Of a stretch of DNA of 64,000 nt, positions 25,829 to 34,610 are shown piece by piece. This DNA is from Halorubellus litoreus (GTDB taxonomy: Archaea > Halobacteriota > Halobacteria > Halobacteriales > Natrialbaceae): contig NZ_JAZAQL010000002.1 in assembly GCF_037081675.1 (NCBI RefSeq), forward strand, positions 62,001-126,000, read 5' to 3'. How positions within the stretch are numbered: the stretch's first letter is position 1; every line of letters starts with the position of its first letter. The notes beneath the pieces are model-generated. The model made no database searches and was not told the origin of the DNA. It saw only the letters and a list, made by a program, of their open reading frames with translations. A program made the translations under genes and the position numbers.

Positions 25829-26554
25829 TCAATCCTCGCCGTCCTCGTCCGCGGAGGGCGTGACGGTCGTGCGGTCGCCGTCGGCGTCGGCGACCTCCAC
25901 GGGCTTGCGCTCCCATTCGCTCGCGAGGCCCTGGGCGACGCCGCTCCGTTCGACCTCGACCTTCTCCGTGAGGAGGTTCACCGCGGTCTGGTTCGCGCCT
26001 TCCGGGATGATGATGTCGGCGTGCTTCTTCGTCGGAGCGACGAACTGTTCGTGCATCGGTTTGACCGTACCGAGGTACTGGTCGATGACGCCTTCGAGGT
26101 CGCGGTCGCGTTCGATGACGTCCCGGCGGATGCGCCGCAGGATGCGGACGTCGGCGTCGGTTTCGACGTAGACCTTGAGGTCGCAGCGGTCGGTGACGGC
26201 GTCGTCGTAGAGCGCGAAGATGCCTTCGACGACGATGACGTCCGACGGTTCGACGTGCACGGTCTCGTCCTTCCGGTTGTGGAGCGTGAAGTCGTACTGG
26301 GGCATCTCGATGGACTGGCCGATGAGGAGGGCGTCGAGGTGCTCCATGAGGAGATCCCACTCGAACGCGTCGGGGTGGTCGTAGTTCACGTCCTCGCGTT
26401 CGTCCATCTCGAGGTGCGAGAGGTCGTGATAGTAGTTGTCGATGGGGACGCGCGTCACGGCTTCGCCGACGGAATCGGCGACCTCGCGAGCGACGGTGGT
26501 CTTGCCCGCGCCCGTGCCGCCCGCGATGCCGATGACGAACGAGGGGATGGTCAT
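25829..26554 (-). CDS. udk: Uridine kinase
   Basis: Phosphorylates uridine and cytidine to UMP and CMP in pyrimidine salvage. 241 residues. The P-loop GGTGAGKTT is at 12-20. RVPIDNYYHDLSHLEM contains the substrate-binding DNYY region. NYDHPDAFEWDLL and IVVEGIFALYDD are family signatures, and a lid segment RRIRRDVIERDRD follows. The last 45 residues are an acidic tail beyond the bacterial length, typical for halophiles. ATG at 26554 starts right at the homology. No operon partner is evident. Confidence 0.93.
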   Translation of the reverse strand: MTIPSFVIGIAGGTGAGKTTVAREVADSVGEAVTRVPIDNYYHDLSHLEMDEREDVNYDHPDAFEWDLLMEHLDALLIGQSIEMPQYDFTLHNRKDETVHVEPSDVIVVEGIFALYDDAVTDRCDLKVYVETDADVRILRRIRRDVIERDRDLEGVIDQYLGTVKPMHEQFVAPTKKHADIIIPEGANQTAVNLLTEKVEVERSGVAQGLASEWERKPVEVADADGDRTTVTPSADEDGED

Positions 26555-26715
26555 CTCTGCTCGATGAACGGGCGGGTAGGGTCTTGAACGTGGCCTTCTG
26601 CCGTCGCAGCGCGCGCGGTGACGGTGCCGTGAGTGTGGATGCGGGGGGTGTGTGGGCCCGCGGTGCTTCGTGTCGACCCGCGACGCTTACCCGTGTGGCG
26701 CGCCGAGTGCGGGAC

Positions 26716-27387
26716 GTGACGGCAGACGACGGCCCATCGGGCGTACCGGACGAAGGCGAGGAACCGGCGGGCGTACCGGCGGAGATGGAGACGTTCCGCG
26801 TGTACGAGAGCGCTCGCCGCGGGGATTCGCTCGCGTTCGTTCGCGTGCCTGCGGACCCGACGACGGACGAACCGGGCGCGTACGAGGTGACGGCGATCGC
26901 TCGCGACGGGCACGACGCCGAGGGCGTCGCTGAGTTGCATCCCGGGATGGTGGTGTCCGCGACGTTGGACTGGCAGACCGAGCCGCCGACGGTCGCGGCG
27001 CTGGACGTCGTTCGCGACACGCGGTTCTCGTTCGCGCGCGACGTCACGGGGTTGTTCGAGGCGGCGCGCGAGACGTGGGCGGACGCGAAGCGCCGCGGCG
27101 AGGGCGTGAACTCGCGCGTGACGCGGAACACGGACGGTGCGGAGAACGGTGCGCTGTACACGTTCGCGGAACAACCCGGGGAGCGCGACCTCTTCGAGGA
27201 GTTCCGGACGGGCGCGCGCCCTCTCGACCCGCTGTTGGCGCGGGTCGACGCGGGCGACCGCGACGGCGGGGCGCGCGAGGTGTTCGTGCTCGACCCGGTC
27301 GACGAACGCTGCGTGGTGGTGTACGTCGCGCTCGACCGCGACGGGATGCTCGCGTCGACGGTCCGCGACACGTACGACGTCGACTGA
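26716..27387 (+). CDS. Haloarchaeal protein of unknown function (DUF6663-like)
   Basis: 223 residues from a GTG at 26716; an ATG at 26785 is an alternative and is where conservation seems to begin (METFRVYES). The N-terminal half is a small beta-domain ending in a PGMVVSATLDW strand; the C-terminal half has the segments VTGLFEAARETW, NSRVTRNTDG, YTFAEQPGERDLFEEFR and VRDTYDVD, which I remember from a widespread haloarchaeal family of unknown function. No enzyme motif is visible. It is convergent with the membrane protein gene at 27436 and divergent from uridine kinase. Confidence 0.75.
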   Translation: MTADDGPSGVPDEGEEPAGVPAEMETFRVYESARRGDSLAFVRVPADPTTDEPGAYEVTAIARDGHDAEGVAELHPGMVVSATLDWQTEPPTVAALDVVRDTRFSFARDVTGLFEAARETWADAKRRGEGVNSRVTRNTDGAENGALYTFAEQPGERDLFEEFRTGARPLDPLLARVDAGDRDGGAREVFVLDPVDERCVVVYVALDRDGMLASTVRDTYDVD

Positions 27388-27435
27388 CGACGGCGTCCCC
27401 GCCGGAGGTCGTGACCGGGAGTGCCGAGATGCGCC

Positions 27436-27957
27436 TCAGTTCGTCGAGTCGCTACTCTCGGAGTCGCCCGCTGGCAGGACTCGGCCGACGACCGGGAGCG
27501 CGGAGGAGTCAAGTGGCGACCATCGGCGAGCGGTCACGCCGTCGAGCGTCTGGAGGCCGCCGAGGGTAGCGAGCGCGTACCCGAGGAGGACGAGTGGCGC
27601 GTTCGGTTCCGCGCGACAGGTGCCGACGCTCCCGCCGTACCGGATGACGTTGCGGACCGGGTCGTACCGGAAGTACCACCCGTCGCTCGCGCCCTGCAGG
27701 CAACTCGCGCCGTTCCAGACGACGCCGCCGACGAACGCGAGCACGCCCACGGGGACGAGCAACGTCGGGAGGACGAGCCGGTACCGCCGGGTCGCGAGCG
27801 CGGCGACGACCGGGAGCGTCGATGCGCCGATGGCGTACGGGAAGAGGTAGACCTCGTGGCCCCAACGCGTCCCGAAGGTGACGGCGACGAGGCTCGCGAG
27901 CAGGAGGGCGGTGGTGGCAGCGACGAGTACGACGCCGACGAGCGGTCGTCGGTCCAT
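27436..27957 (-). CDS. Membrane protein with four predicted helices
   Basis: 173 residues. Hydrophobic segments lie at about 6-27, 36-57, 62-84 and 123-140. Between the third and fourth is an extracytoplasmic-looking loop with two cysteines (ASCLQGASDGWYFRY and VGTCRAEPN), which could form a disulfide. The last 30 residues are polar. No family is recognised. It is transcribed in the same direction as the exported propeller gene upstream (28063-29301), about 105 bp after its stop, so the two may be co-transcribed. Confidence 0.7.
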   Translation of the reverse strand: MDRRPLVGVVLVAATTALLLASLVAVTFGTRWGHEVYLFPYAIGASTLPVVAALATRRYRLVLPTLLVPVGVLAFVGGVVWNGASCLQGASDGWYFRYDPVRNVIRYGGSVGTCRAEPNAPLVLLGYALATLGGLQTLDGVTARRWSPLDSSALPVVGRVLPAGDSESSDSTN

Positions 27958-28062
27958 CTGTCGGGAATCCGAGGTCGGGCGGTGAAAAGCTTGTGCCGCG
28001 TCCCGTCCTCGACGAGCGCCCGACCGCGTCGTCCGGGACGCTGCGGGGCCCCGCGGTCGGCG

Positions 28063-29301
28063 TCAGTCGTCGTAGTCGAACCGGCGGACGGTGCCGTCGG
28101 CGTAGATGACGACGATCTCGTCGCGGCCGTCGTCGTCGACGTCGTCGAGGACGGGCGCGGCGAAGGCGCGGTCGTCGTGGCCGACGCTCGCGAGCGTCCG
28201 GCCGGTCTCGGGGTCGAGGACGGCGACGGTGCCGTCGTGTGCGGCGACGGCGAGTTCCGCGTTGCCGTCGCCGTCGACGTCGCCGGCGACCGGCGGGGGC
28301 ATCATCTGGACGGCGTCGCTCGCGACCGTCGTCTCCCAGACGACCTCGCCCGTGGTGGCGTTCAGGCGCGCGACGGTGCCGTCGTCGCTCGCGACGAACG
28401 CGCCGCCGCCGGCGTCGTCCCGGACCACCGCGCTCGTCGCGGTGAGGTCGCTGCGCGTGGTCGTCCACGCGCGCTCGCCGGTGCCGTCGACCGCGAACAC
28501 GAACCCGGTCGGGGTGCCCGCGTAGAACTCGGTGACGCCGTCGGCGTCGGCGTCCCCGTGCCCGAGCCACGTCACCGCCTCGCCGTCGAGGGGGACGTTC
28601 CAGTCGACGCCACCGGACGCGGTGTACGCGGTCATCGCGCCGGTGCTGTCGGCGACGACGACCTCGACCGCGCCGTCGGCGTCGACGTCGTCGACGACGG
28701 GCGACCCCCAGACGTAGCCGTCGCGGTCGTCGCGCCACGCCACGCCACCGTCCGCGTCGAGGACCTGGACGAGGCCGCGCGAGTCGACGACGACGACCTC
28801 GGGCGCGGCGTCGCCAGTGACGTTCGCGACGACGGGTTTCGTGTACCCGTACGCCGAGAGTTCCCACTCGCGCTCGACCTCGCCACCGGGCGCGTACGCG
28901 ACGACGACCTGCTCGGTCGTGGTCGCGAGCACCTCCGTGGTGCCGTCCCGGTCGTAGTCCGCGACGGTGACGTCCGCGACCGCGTGCACCGTGCAGTTCG
29001 CGCTCGGAACGGGGTCGCGCCAGCGTTCCTCGCCGCTCGCGGCGTCGAACGCGACGAGCGCGCACGCGTCCACCGCACGCGTCGAGGAGATGGGCGCGAA
29101 CACGCGAGACTCGTCCCCGACGGTGCCGACCGCGACCTCGTGGTGGTTGTTGTCCGACGGGACCGCCGAGTCGCTCGTCCACGTCGTCGAGAGCGTCGCC
29201 GCGCCGTCGCCGTCGACGAGCGCGCCGGTCGCACCAAGGAGAACGGCGCCCGCGAGGCTCGCCAGGACGACCGCGACCGCGACGACGGTGACCGCTCGCA
29301 T
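28063..29301 (-). CDS. Exported FG-GAP/PQQ-like beta-propeller protein
   Basis: 412 residues. The N-terminal helix (residues 4-26) is a Sec signal or membrane anchor without a lipobox. The rest is a repeat protein: about seven blades of 40-50 residues, many with the DVDGDGNAE/DVDDDGRDE calcium-binding loops of FG-GAP (VCBS/integrin-type) repeats followed by IVVIYADGTV-type strands and PQQ-like VLDADGGVAWR turns. It is expected on the outer face of the cell, perhaps in adhesion or as a scaffold. I start at the ATG at 29301 because the signal peptide begins there; a longer frame upstream crosses the repeat array at 29353-29449 and is rejected. Confidence 0.82.
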   Translation of the reverse strand: MRAVTVVAVAVVLASLAGAVLLGATGALVDGDGAATLSTTWTSDSAVPSDNNHHEVAVGTVGDESRVFAPISSTRAVDACALVAFDAASGEERWRDPVPSANCTVHAVADVTVADYDRDGTTEVLATTTEQVVVAYAPGGEVEREWELSAYGYTKPVVANVTGDAAPEVVVVDSRGLVQVLDADGGVAWRDDRDGYVWGSPVVDDVDADGAVEVVVADSTGAMTAYTASGGVDWNVPLDGEAVTWLGHGDADADGVTEFYAGTPTGFVFAVDGTGERAWTTTRSDLTATSAVVRDDAGGGAFVASDDGTVARLNATTGEVVWETTVASDAVQMMPPPVAGDVDGDGNAELAVAAHDGTVAVLDPETGRTLASVGHDDRAFAAPVLDDVDDDGRDEIVVIYADGTVRRFDYDD

Positions 29302-29352
29302 ACGCACGCCTCCGGGATGGACGGGGATAAGCGCCCGCTCTCGACCGCGGCC

Positions 29353-29449
29353 TTCGACCGGCGAACCACGGGACTGTTCCGGGCGGTCGATTCGACCGGC
29401 GAACCACGGGACTGTTCCGGGCGGTCGGTTCGACCGGCGAACCACGGCG
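29353..29449. repeat. 38-bp tandem repeat, about 2.5 copies, between divergent genes
   Basis: The unit TTCGACCGGCGAACCACGGG plus 18 further bases starts at 29353, 29391 and 29429 with only one or two differences. The array lies in the 179 bp between the divergent starts of the exported propeller (29301) and the polytopic membrane protein (29481), where both promoters must be. A last fragment TTCGACCG precedes the latter start. Confidence 0.9.
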
Positions 29450-29480
29450 CACTTGTACCGCGCTGTCGGAGGTTCGACCG

Positions 29481-31004
29481 ATGCAGGAAGACGGTTCAGG
29501 TGGACGCGGGTCCCGACGCCGTGGGCGTCGCGCACTCGCGTCGACGGTGCTCGCGCTCGGAGCGCTCGCGGCGGTCGCGGGCGTCGCGAGCGCGCACGGG
29601 ACGACGGTGGAGACGCCGCCCGTGCCGTTCGTCGCGCTCGTCGTGGGCGCGGCGCTCGCGGTCGGTGGGACCGCGGTCGGACTCGCCGTCGGCCCGGACC
29701 CGCCGACGGGACGCGTCCGAATCGGGTCGCTGGACGCGCGCGTGGTCCGCGCGGTCACCGTCTCGGTGCGCGTCCTCGCGACCCTCGCGGTCGCGGCCGC
29801 GGTCGCGTCCGGCCTCACGAGCCGTGCCGCCGTGACGTTCGCGGAGATCCTCGTCTGGCCGATACTGTTCAAGGGGTCGCTCGTCGTCGCCGCCGCCGTC
29901 GGCTCGCCGTGGCGACTCGTCTCGCCGTGGCACGTCGCGTACGACGCACTCGCCGCGCTGGAGGGCCGGGAACTGGGCGTCCGCGAGTACCCCGACCGCC
30001 TCGGGTCGTGGCCGGCGGTCGTCGGCCTCGTCGCCGTCGTCGGCGTCGCCGAGAACCTCACCGTCATTCCCGACGACGGCCGCCTCACGGTCGTGCTCCT
30101 GGCCGCGTACGCGTTCGCGATGCTCGCACTCGGGCTCGCGTTCGGTCGGGCCGCGCTCGACCGCGCCGACGCGTTCGCCGTGCTCTACCGGCTCGCCGGC
30201 CGCGTCGCCCCCGTCGCGTACGAGCACGATGCCGGCAGCGAGACCACAGGGGCGGACGGGAGCGAGGCGCACCGGGCGCGCGTCGTCGTCTTCCTCCGGC
30301 CGCCGTGGGTCGGGAGCGCGCGACCGCTCGCGGACGTCGCCACCGCCGCGTTCGTCGTCGTCGCCGCGGCGACCGTCACGTTCGACGGCGCCGTCGAGAC
30401 GACCGCCGCCGCGCGCGCCCTCGCAACCCTCGGCGGGGTCGTCGGCGCGTACGCCGGGCTCGCCATCTACGTCGGGTTCCTCGCGGCGTTCCTCGCGGGC
30501 GCCGTCCTCGTTCGTCGCGCCGTCTCGATAGCCGCTGGGGCGCCCGCGAGCACCGACGGCGGTCGGACGACCAGTGAGAGAGTCGAAGCCGGGACCGCCG
30601 AGGGCGACCGGCCGACCGCGCCGGCCGCCAGAGTCGGGAGCGCCGACGCCGAGCGCGTGCTCCGATACCTCGCCGCGACCCTGCTCCCCATCGCGGTCGC
30701 GTACGACGTCGCGCACAACTATCCCTACGTGCTCGTGAACGCGACGCGACTCCTGGAACGCGCGGTCGGCGCGGTCGGCGTCCCGCTCGCGCTCGACCCG
30801 GGGAGCGCGCTCGCGCCGGTCGCCGTGTGGACGACGCAGGTCGCGCTCGTCGTCGGCGGCCACCTCGTCGCCGTCGTCGCCGCGCACCTCGCGACCGAGC
30901 GCACGTTCCCCGACCCCCGTCGAGCCCGTCGCGGCCACGCACCGCTCGCCGCGCTCATGGTCGCGTACACCGTCGCCTCGCTCTACGTGCTCGCCGCACC
31001 GTGA
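29481..31004 (+). CDS. Polytopic membrane protein, about ten helices
   Basis: 507 residues. An N-terminal arm of basic residues (GSRRRGRRA) leads into a signal-like helix ending ASAHGTTVETPPVP; about nine more helices follow, with a polar, partly disordered loop near residues 355-390. Conserved-looking interior motifs are WPILFKGSLVVAA, SPWRLVSPWHVAYD and YDVAHNYPYVL, with His residues inside membrane regions. It resembles actinobacterial membrane proteins annotated as fenitrothion hydrolase, but that name is not a reliable function. His at the end of the first helix and the downstream P19-like and DUF7282-like proteins suggest a role in metal or redox chemistry at the membrane; this is inference. 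Confidence 0.7.
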   Translation: MQEDGSGGRGSRRRGRRALASTVLALGALAAVAGVASAHGTTVETPPVPFVALVVGAALAVGGTAVGLAVGPDPPTGRVRIGSLDARVVRAVTVSVRVLATLAVAAAVASGLTSRAAVTFAEILVWPILFKGSLVVAAAVGSPWRLVSPWHVAYDALAALEGRELGVREYPDRLGSWPAVVGLVAVVGVAENLTVIPDDGRLTVVLLAAYAFAMLALGLAFGRAALDRADAFAVLYRLAGRVAPVAYEHDAGSETTGADGSEAHRARVVVFLRPPWVGSARPLADVATAAFVVVAAATVTFDGAVETTAAARALATLGGVVGAYAGLAIYVGFLAAFLAGAVLVRRAVSIAAGAPASTDGGRTTSERVEAGTAEGDRPTAPAARVGSADAERVLRYLAATLLPIAVAYDVAHNYPYVLVNATRLLERAVGAVGVPLALDPGSALAPVAVWTTQVALVVGGHLVAVVAAHLATERTFPDPRRARRGHAPLAALMVAYTVASLYVLAAP

Positions 31005-31103
31005 CGCGCGCCGCTGGTCGGATGGACTCCGTACGGCGGCGGGAACCGGCGGTTCGATGCGTGAACCACAATCGTTTTTCTTTGCATTCGACTAGGTGCG
31101 TGC

Positions 31104-32186
31104 ATGCAACGACGCCGCCTCCTCCAGTCCGTCCCCGCAGCAGCGGCCGGCGTCGGCCTCGCCGGCTGCCTGAATCAGGGCGACGGCGGGACCGAGACCG
31201 ATAGCGACCCGACCGACACCGCCGAACCGACGACCACGACCCCCGACGGCCCCTCCGGTATCTACGTCCAGACGTTCATGGACCAGATGGTGATGTCGGG
31301 GATGGGCAAGTCGGGCGACCTCCGCGCGATGCTCATGCTCTCCATCCCGCACAACTTCTGGAACATCAACGGGCGGAGCGTCGAGAAGACCGAGACGACG
31401 GACGCGGACAGCTTCCACATGATGGCGTCCGTGTTCGACGCGGAGACGAACCAGGTCCTGCCCTCGAGCGTGAACACCGAGGTCGTCCGGGACGGCGAGA
31501 CGGTCACGCAGGAGGTCACGTACCCGATGCTCTCCCAGCGCATGGGCTTTCACTACGGTGCGAACTTCGAGCTGCCGGACTTCGGCGAGTACGTGGCGCG
31601 CGTGAACTTCGAGGGCCTCGGGTCGACGCGGGGCGTCGGCGCGCTCGCCGGGAAGTACGGGGAGTCCGCGAGCATCGAGATTCCCTTCGAGTGGAGCGAG
31701 GCCGTCGCCGGCGAGTTCAGCGTCCGCGACGTCGACGCCGGCGGGAAGGCCGGTGCGGTGAAGCCGATGGGGTCGATGAACGCGCCGATGGGCGAACTCC
31801 CCGAGCCGGACGCGCTCCCCGGGACCGTCGTCGGGTCGAAGCTCGCCGACGGCGCGAACCTCGTCGCCGCTCACGTCGACGGCGGCGGCCGGTTCGCGGA
31901 CGACGGCGACTACCTGTACGTCTCCGCGCGCACCCGCTACAACGGGTTCGTCGTCCCGATGATGGGCCTGGAGGCGACGGTGACCCGGGACGGCGAGACG
32001 GTGTTCGACGACCGGCTCGCGCCCGTCCTCGACGGCGAGATGGGGTACCACTACGGCGCGGCCGTCGACGGCGTCGAGGCCGGCGACGAGGTGGTCGTTC
32101 GCGCGACCACGCCCTCGCAGGTCGCGCGTCACGAGGGCTACGAGCGCGCGTTCCGCCAGCTTCCCGCGCGGTCGTTCACCGTCTGA
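31104..32186 (+). CDS. Tat lipoprotein resembling P19-type iron/copper-binding proteins
   Basis: 360 residues. Tat motif QRRRLLQ and lipobox LAGC (Cys at residue 21) give a membrane-tethered exported protein with an Asp/Thr-rich linker. Two similar beta-sandwich-like regions follow. Each ends in a HYGANFELPDFGEYVARV or HYGAAVDGVEAGDEVVV segment, close to the HYGANV..PG.Y pattern that marks periplasmic Fe2+/Cu-binding P19/Tp34 proteins. Met residues cluster strikingly in MDQMVMSGMG, LRAMLML, FHMMAS and MGSMNAPMG, typical copper- or soft-metal ligands. I therefore call it a likely extracellular metal-binding lipoprotein. It is 99 bp downstream of the polytopic membrane protein. Confidence 0.72.
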   Translation: MQRRRLLQSVPAAAAGVGLAGCLNQGDGGTETDSDPTDTAEPTTTTPDGPSGIYVQTFMDQMVMSGMGKSGDLRAMLMLSIPHNFWNINGRSVEKTETTDADSFHMMASVFDAETNQVLPSSVNTEVVRDGETVTQEVTYPMLSQRMGFHYGANFELPDFGEYVARVNFEGLGSTRGVGALAGKYGESASIEIPFEWSEAVAGEFSVRDVDAGGKAGAVKPMGSMNAPMGELPEPDALPGTVVGSKLADGANLVAAHVDGGGRFADDGDYLYVSARTRYNGFVVPMMGLEATVTRDGETVFDDRLAPVLDGEMGYHYGAAVDGVEAGDEVVVRATTPSQVARHEGYERAFRQLPARSFTV

Positions 32187-32276
32187 GACCGACTCGCTCA
32201 CGGAACCACCCGCCTCGCGGCGGGTTTCGTTCACGCGGTCGCTCCCGACAAACACTAAAGAACCCAACCACCACTC

Positions 32277-33254
32277 ATGCACATGCGTCGGTACCTCGCT
32301 CCGGTCCTCGCCTGCGTCGTGGTCCTCGCCGCGCTCGCCGCGCTCCCCGTCGCCGGTCACGGCAACCACCTGACGGCGGACGCGCAGGTCGTCGACGACC
32401 ACGTCGTCGTCGAACGGTCGTTCATGCTCCAGGACGGGTACGCGGTCGTCCACATCGACAGGGGCGGCCAGATGGGGCAGGCCATCGGGCACGTCGCGCT
32501 GTCGGCTGGCCCCGACGAGAACTACGAGATCGACGTCGACGAGGAGTTCCTCTCGCAGATCGATGGCGTCGCGAAGGTCTGGGTGGCGCTCCATCGGACC
32601 GACGGCGACGGCGAGTTCGAACCGAACCAGGACACCGCGCTCACGGGCATCCAGGGGCGTGTCGCGGGGTCCGTCATCCCGATCTACGTGAGTGACGACG
32701 GGAACGTGAACGTGGTCGCGCGGGACTTCGGGAGTCAACGCATCGACGACGCGTCGGTGACCGTGATGCGCGTGGAGTCGAACCGCTCGGGGTTCGTGGC
32801 GGTCGAGGACGAGAACGGGACGGTCGTGGGGTCCGCGCCGGTGTCGGCGGGGACGAACGCGAACGTCTCCGTGCCGCTGGAGTCGTCGTTCTACGAGTCC
32901 CTGGACCGGAACGAGTCCGCGGAGTTGACCGCGGCCGTCTACCACGACGACGGTGACGGCGAGTTCGATGCGAGCGCGGACCGTCGGGTGACCGTCGGCG
33001 GGACGCCGGTCGCGTCCGCGTTCGGCGTGACGAAGGTCGCGAACGCGAGCCGGACGACGTCCATCGTGGTGACGGCGACGGGGACGACCGCGCCGGCGCC
33101 GACGACGACGTCCGCGGGGTCGACGGCGACCGCCGCGGATGGGTCGACGACCGGTTCCGGTGGTACCGGTGGTGCTCCCGGCTTCGGCGCGGTCGCTGCG
33201 GCGGTCGCGGTCGTGAGTGCGCTCGTGGCGCTCGGCGTCCGCGGACGCGACTGA
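32277..33254 (+). CDS. Surface protein with two DUF7282-like domains and PGF-CTERM anchor
   Basis: 325 residues. A Sec signal (residues 4-24, ending VAGHGNH) is followed by two homologous beta-rich domains (about 28-130 and 145-240). Each has a DGYAVVHI/SGFVAVED strand, a later GDGEF turn in the LHRTDGDGEFEPNQD/VYHDDGDGEFDASAD segment, and an acidic end, the pattern of the haloarchaeal DUF7282 family. A Thr/Ala/Ser stalk (about 265-295) and a PGF-CTERM tripartite end (GAPGFG, hydrophobic helix, RGRD) mark it for archaeosortase anchoring in the cell surface. The neighbour upstream is the P19-like lipoprotein, 90 bp away, same strand. A second ATG two codons in is possible. Confidence 0.8.
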   Translation: MHMRRYLAPVLACVVVLAALAALPVAGHGNHLTADAQVVDDHVVVERSFMLQDGYAVVHIDRGGQMGQAIGHVALSAGPDENYEIDVDEEFLSQIDGVAKVWVALHRTDGDGEFEPNQDTALTGIQGRVAGSVIPIYVSDDGNVNVVARDFGSQRIDDASVTVMRVESNRSGFVAVEDENGTVVGSAPVSAGTNANVSVPLESSFYESLDRNESAELTAAVYHDDGDGEFDASADRRVTVGGTPVASAFGVTKVANASRTTSIVVTATGTTAPAPTTTSAGSTATAADGSTTGSGGTGGAPGFGAVAAAVAVVSALVALGVRGRD

Positions 33255-33330
33255 GACACGTTCGGGGTTCTGGGGTCGCTCTCGGTTCTCGAAGACCGCC
33301 GCCGCCCTATTTTCGGTGTACTATAACAAA

Positions 33331-33340
33331 AATTTAATAC
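33331..33340 (+). promoter_or_regulatory. TATA box for the acidic protein at 33366
   Basis: AATTTAATAC in a 25-bp AT island, 26 nt before the ATG at 33366. The spacing implies a leaderless mRNA and decides for ATG 33366 over GTG 33363. Confidence 0.6.
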
Positions 33341-33365
33341 TGGGGACTCGGACGTTCGTGTCGTG

Positions 33366-34052
33366 ATGCGAGAGTCCGAGAACGACGAACGCGACGGTCC
33401 GGTCGAGGACGGGGTCGAGCCGTTCGCGCGTGACGGCGTCGACGACGTCTTCGCTGGCGGGCGCGTCGATCCGTCGCTCGTCGAGGCGTCCGTGGACGCG
33501 CTCTTCGAGCGGTTCGAGGAGGACACGCCCGAGGAGGTGATGCTCGCGGACCGACGAGCGAGCGAGGCCGACGTCGTTCCGGCGCCACCGGCGTTCGAGG
33601 CGTTCGCGGCGGACGTCGACGACCGGCTTGAAGCGACGGACGATTCGACGCCCGACCCCGAGGACGTGGTGGGGTTCGAGGACGCACCCGAGCCGCGTTC
33701 GGTGGACGCGAGTGCGTCCGGAGCCGGTGACTCGCGCGAAGTTCCCGGCTCGTCGTTCGATGGGTCGGGCGAACCGGTGGCGGCGGCGGAGTCAGGATGG
33801 TGTCCGTCGGAGGAACCGATGGCGGCGGCCGACGGCGAGGACCCGACGCGTGGTGACGAGTCGCTGACCGCTTCCGACGGTGGTCAGGAGTGTGCTTCCG
33901 GCACGGATGCGTTCGAGTGGGTGTCGGAGCCGGTGGTCGCGAGGACGGTGCTCGCTGACCCCGAGTCGGTTCGACGGTTCGCGGCGGACGACGGCGACGT
34001 GGACGGGGAGACGGGCGTGTTCTCGCGACTGCGGTCGTCGTTCCCGTTCTGA
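33366..34052 (+). CDS. Very acidic, probably disordered haloarchaeal protein
   Basis: 228 residues. The first 75 residues look structured (RDGVDDVFAGGRVDPSLVEASVDALFERFEED in part) and the last 55 again (EWVSEPVVARTVLADPESV, then a GVFSRLRSSFPF end). The middle is low-complexity Asp/Glu/Ser/Gly/Ala with three cysteines and no obvious fold. I recognise no family. It has its own strong TATA box and stands alone after the surface-protein group. The pattern of conserved-looking ends with a disordered middle suggests an adaptor or regulator that binds partners through both ends. Confidence 0.65.
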   Translation: MRESENDERDGPVEDGVEPFARDGVDDVFAGGRVDPSLVEASVDALFERFEEDTPEEVMLADRRASEADVVPAPPAFEAFAADVDDRLEATDDSTPDPEDVVGFEDAPEPRSVDASASGAGDSREVPGSSFDGSGEPVAAAESGWCPSEEPMAAADGEDPTRGDESLTASDGGQECASGTDAFEWVSEPVVARTVLADPESVRRFAADDGDVDGETGVFSRLRSSFPF

Positions 34053-34178
34053 CGCGGCCGGGTCGGCGTTGCTACCAGTGCGCTGCGGGGTGTCGGGTGG
34101 TGAGCGTGGGGAGAGTGCGAGTAGCGGCGTGGAAGGGAGTGGAGCGGGTTTCGAGGGGGGAGTGGGGTGGGTGCGAGT

Positions 34179-34355
34179 TCAGGCTTCGAGCGGGTCGTCG
34201 AAGAGGCGGGTCCTGGCGGTGTGTTCGTCGACGTGGTCGACGTCGGCGATGCAGTTCACGGAGCAGTACGTGTCGGTTCCGTCGGCGCGGTGTTCGGTGT
34301 AGCGGACGTCCGCGCCGTCGATGGCGGTTCCGCACTGCGCACAGGTTTGTGCCAT
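34179..34355 (-). CDS. Small zinc-finger-like protein
   Basis: 58 residues. AQTCAQCGTAI supplies CxxC and TYCSVNCIADVDHV supplies CxxxC, a four-cysteine treble-clef-like or TRASH-like metal site; His residues flank the second pair. The start ATG at 34355 is about 26 nt from a TATA-like element on the minus strand (CTTAATAAGA, 34381-34390), giving a leaderless transcript. Small one-domain zinc proteins of this kind are frequent in haloarchaea and several affect motility, biofilms or stress, but the job of this one is unknown. Confidence 0.75.
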   Translation of the reverse strand: MAQTCAQCGTAIDGADVRYTEHRADGTDTYCSVNCIADVDHVDEHTARTRLFDDPLEA

Positions 34356-34380
34356 GGTCACTCATACGTCTGTGTAGCAT

Positions 34381-34390
34381 TCTTATTAAG
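34381..34390 (-). promoter_or_regulatory. TATA box of the small zinc-finger gene
   Basis: CTTAATAAGA on the minus strand, 26-35 nt upstream of the ATG at 34355. It lies in a clear AT-rich island. Confidence 0.6.
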
Positions 34391-34610
34391 TGTTAGGAAA
34401 ACTGAAAGAAAACTCCGCGAGGTTTCCGAATAACCGATAGAGATTGTCGGTAGTTATGGGCGCTGCGGTTCCAGAAACTCTCCGCGAGTTGCCGAAGCGG
34501 GCCGACGTTCGCCCGAAAGACGTCCGGCCGTACCGAGGTGCGCCCGAACCGACGAGCAGGCCAGGCGGCATGGCACCGCACTTTTCATCGTCGCCGACTC
34601 ACGCAGGAGT

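Noticed and set aside
29353..29449. Possible CRISPR array
   Set aside because: The 38-bp copies are contiguous with no unique spacers; the other repeat clusters have the same form. No CRISPR-associated genes are present.
28063..29535. Longer start for the exported propeller gene, through the repeat array
   Set aside because: The extra 78 residues are translated repeat sequence; the signal peptide begins at 29301.
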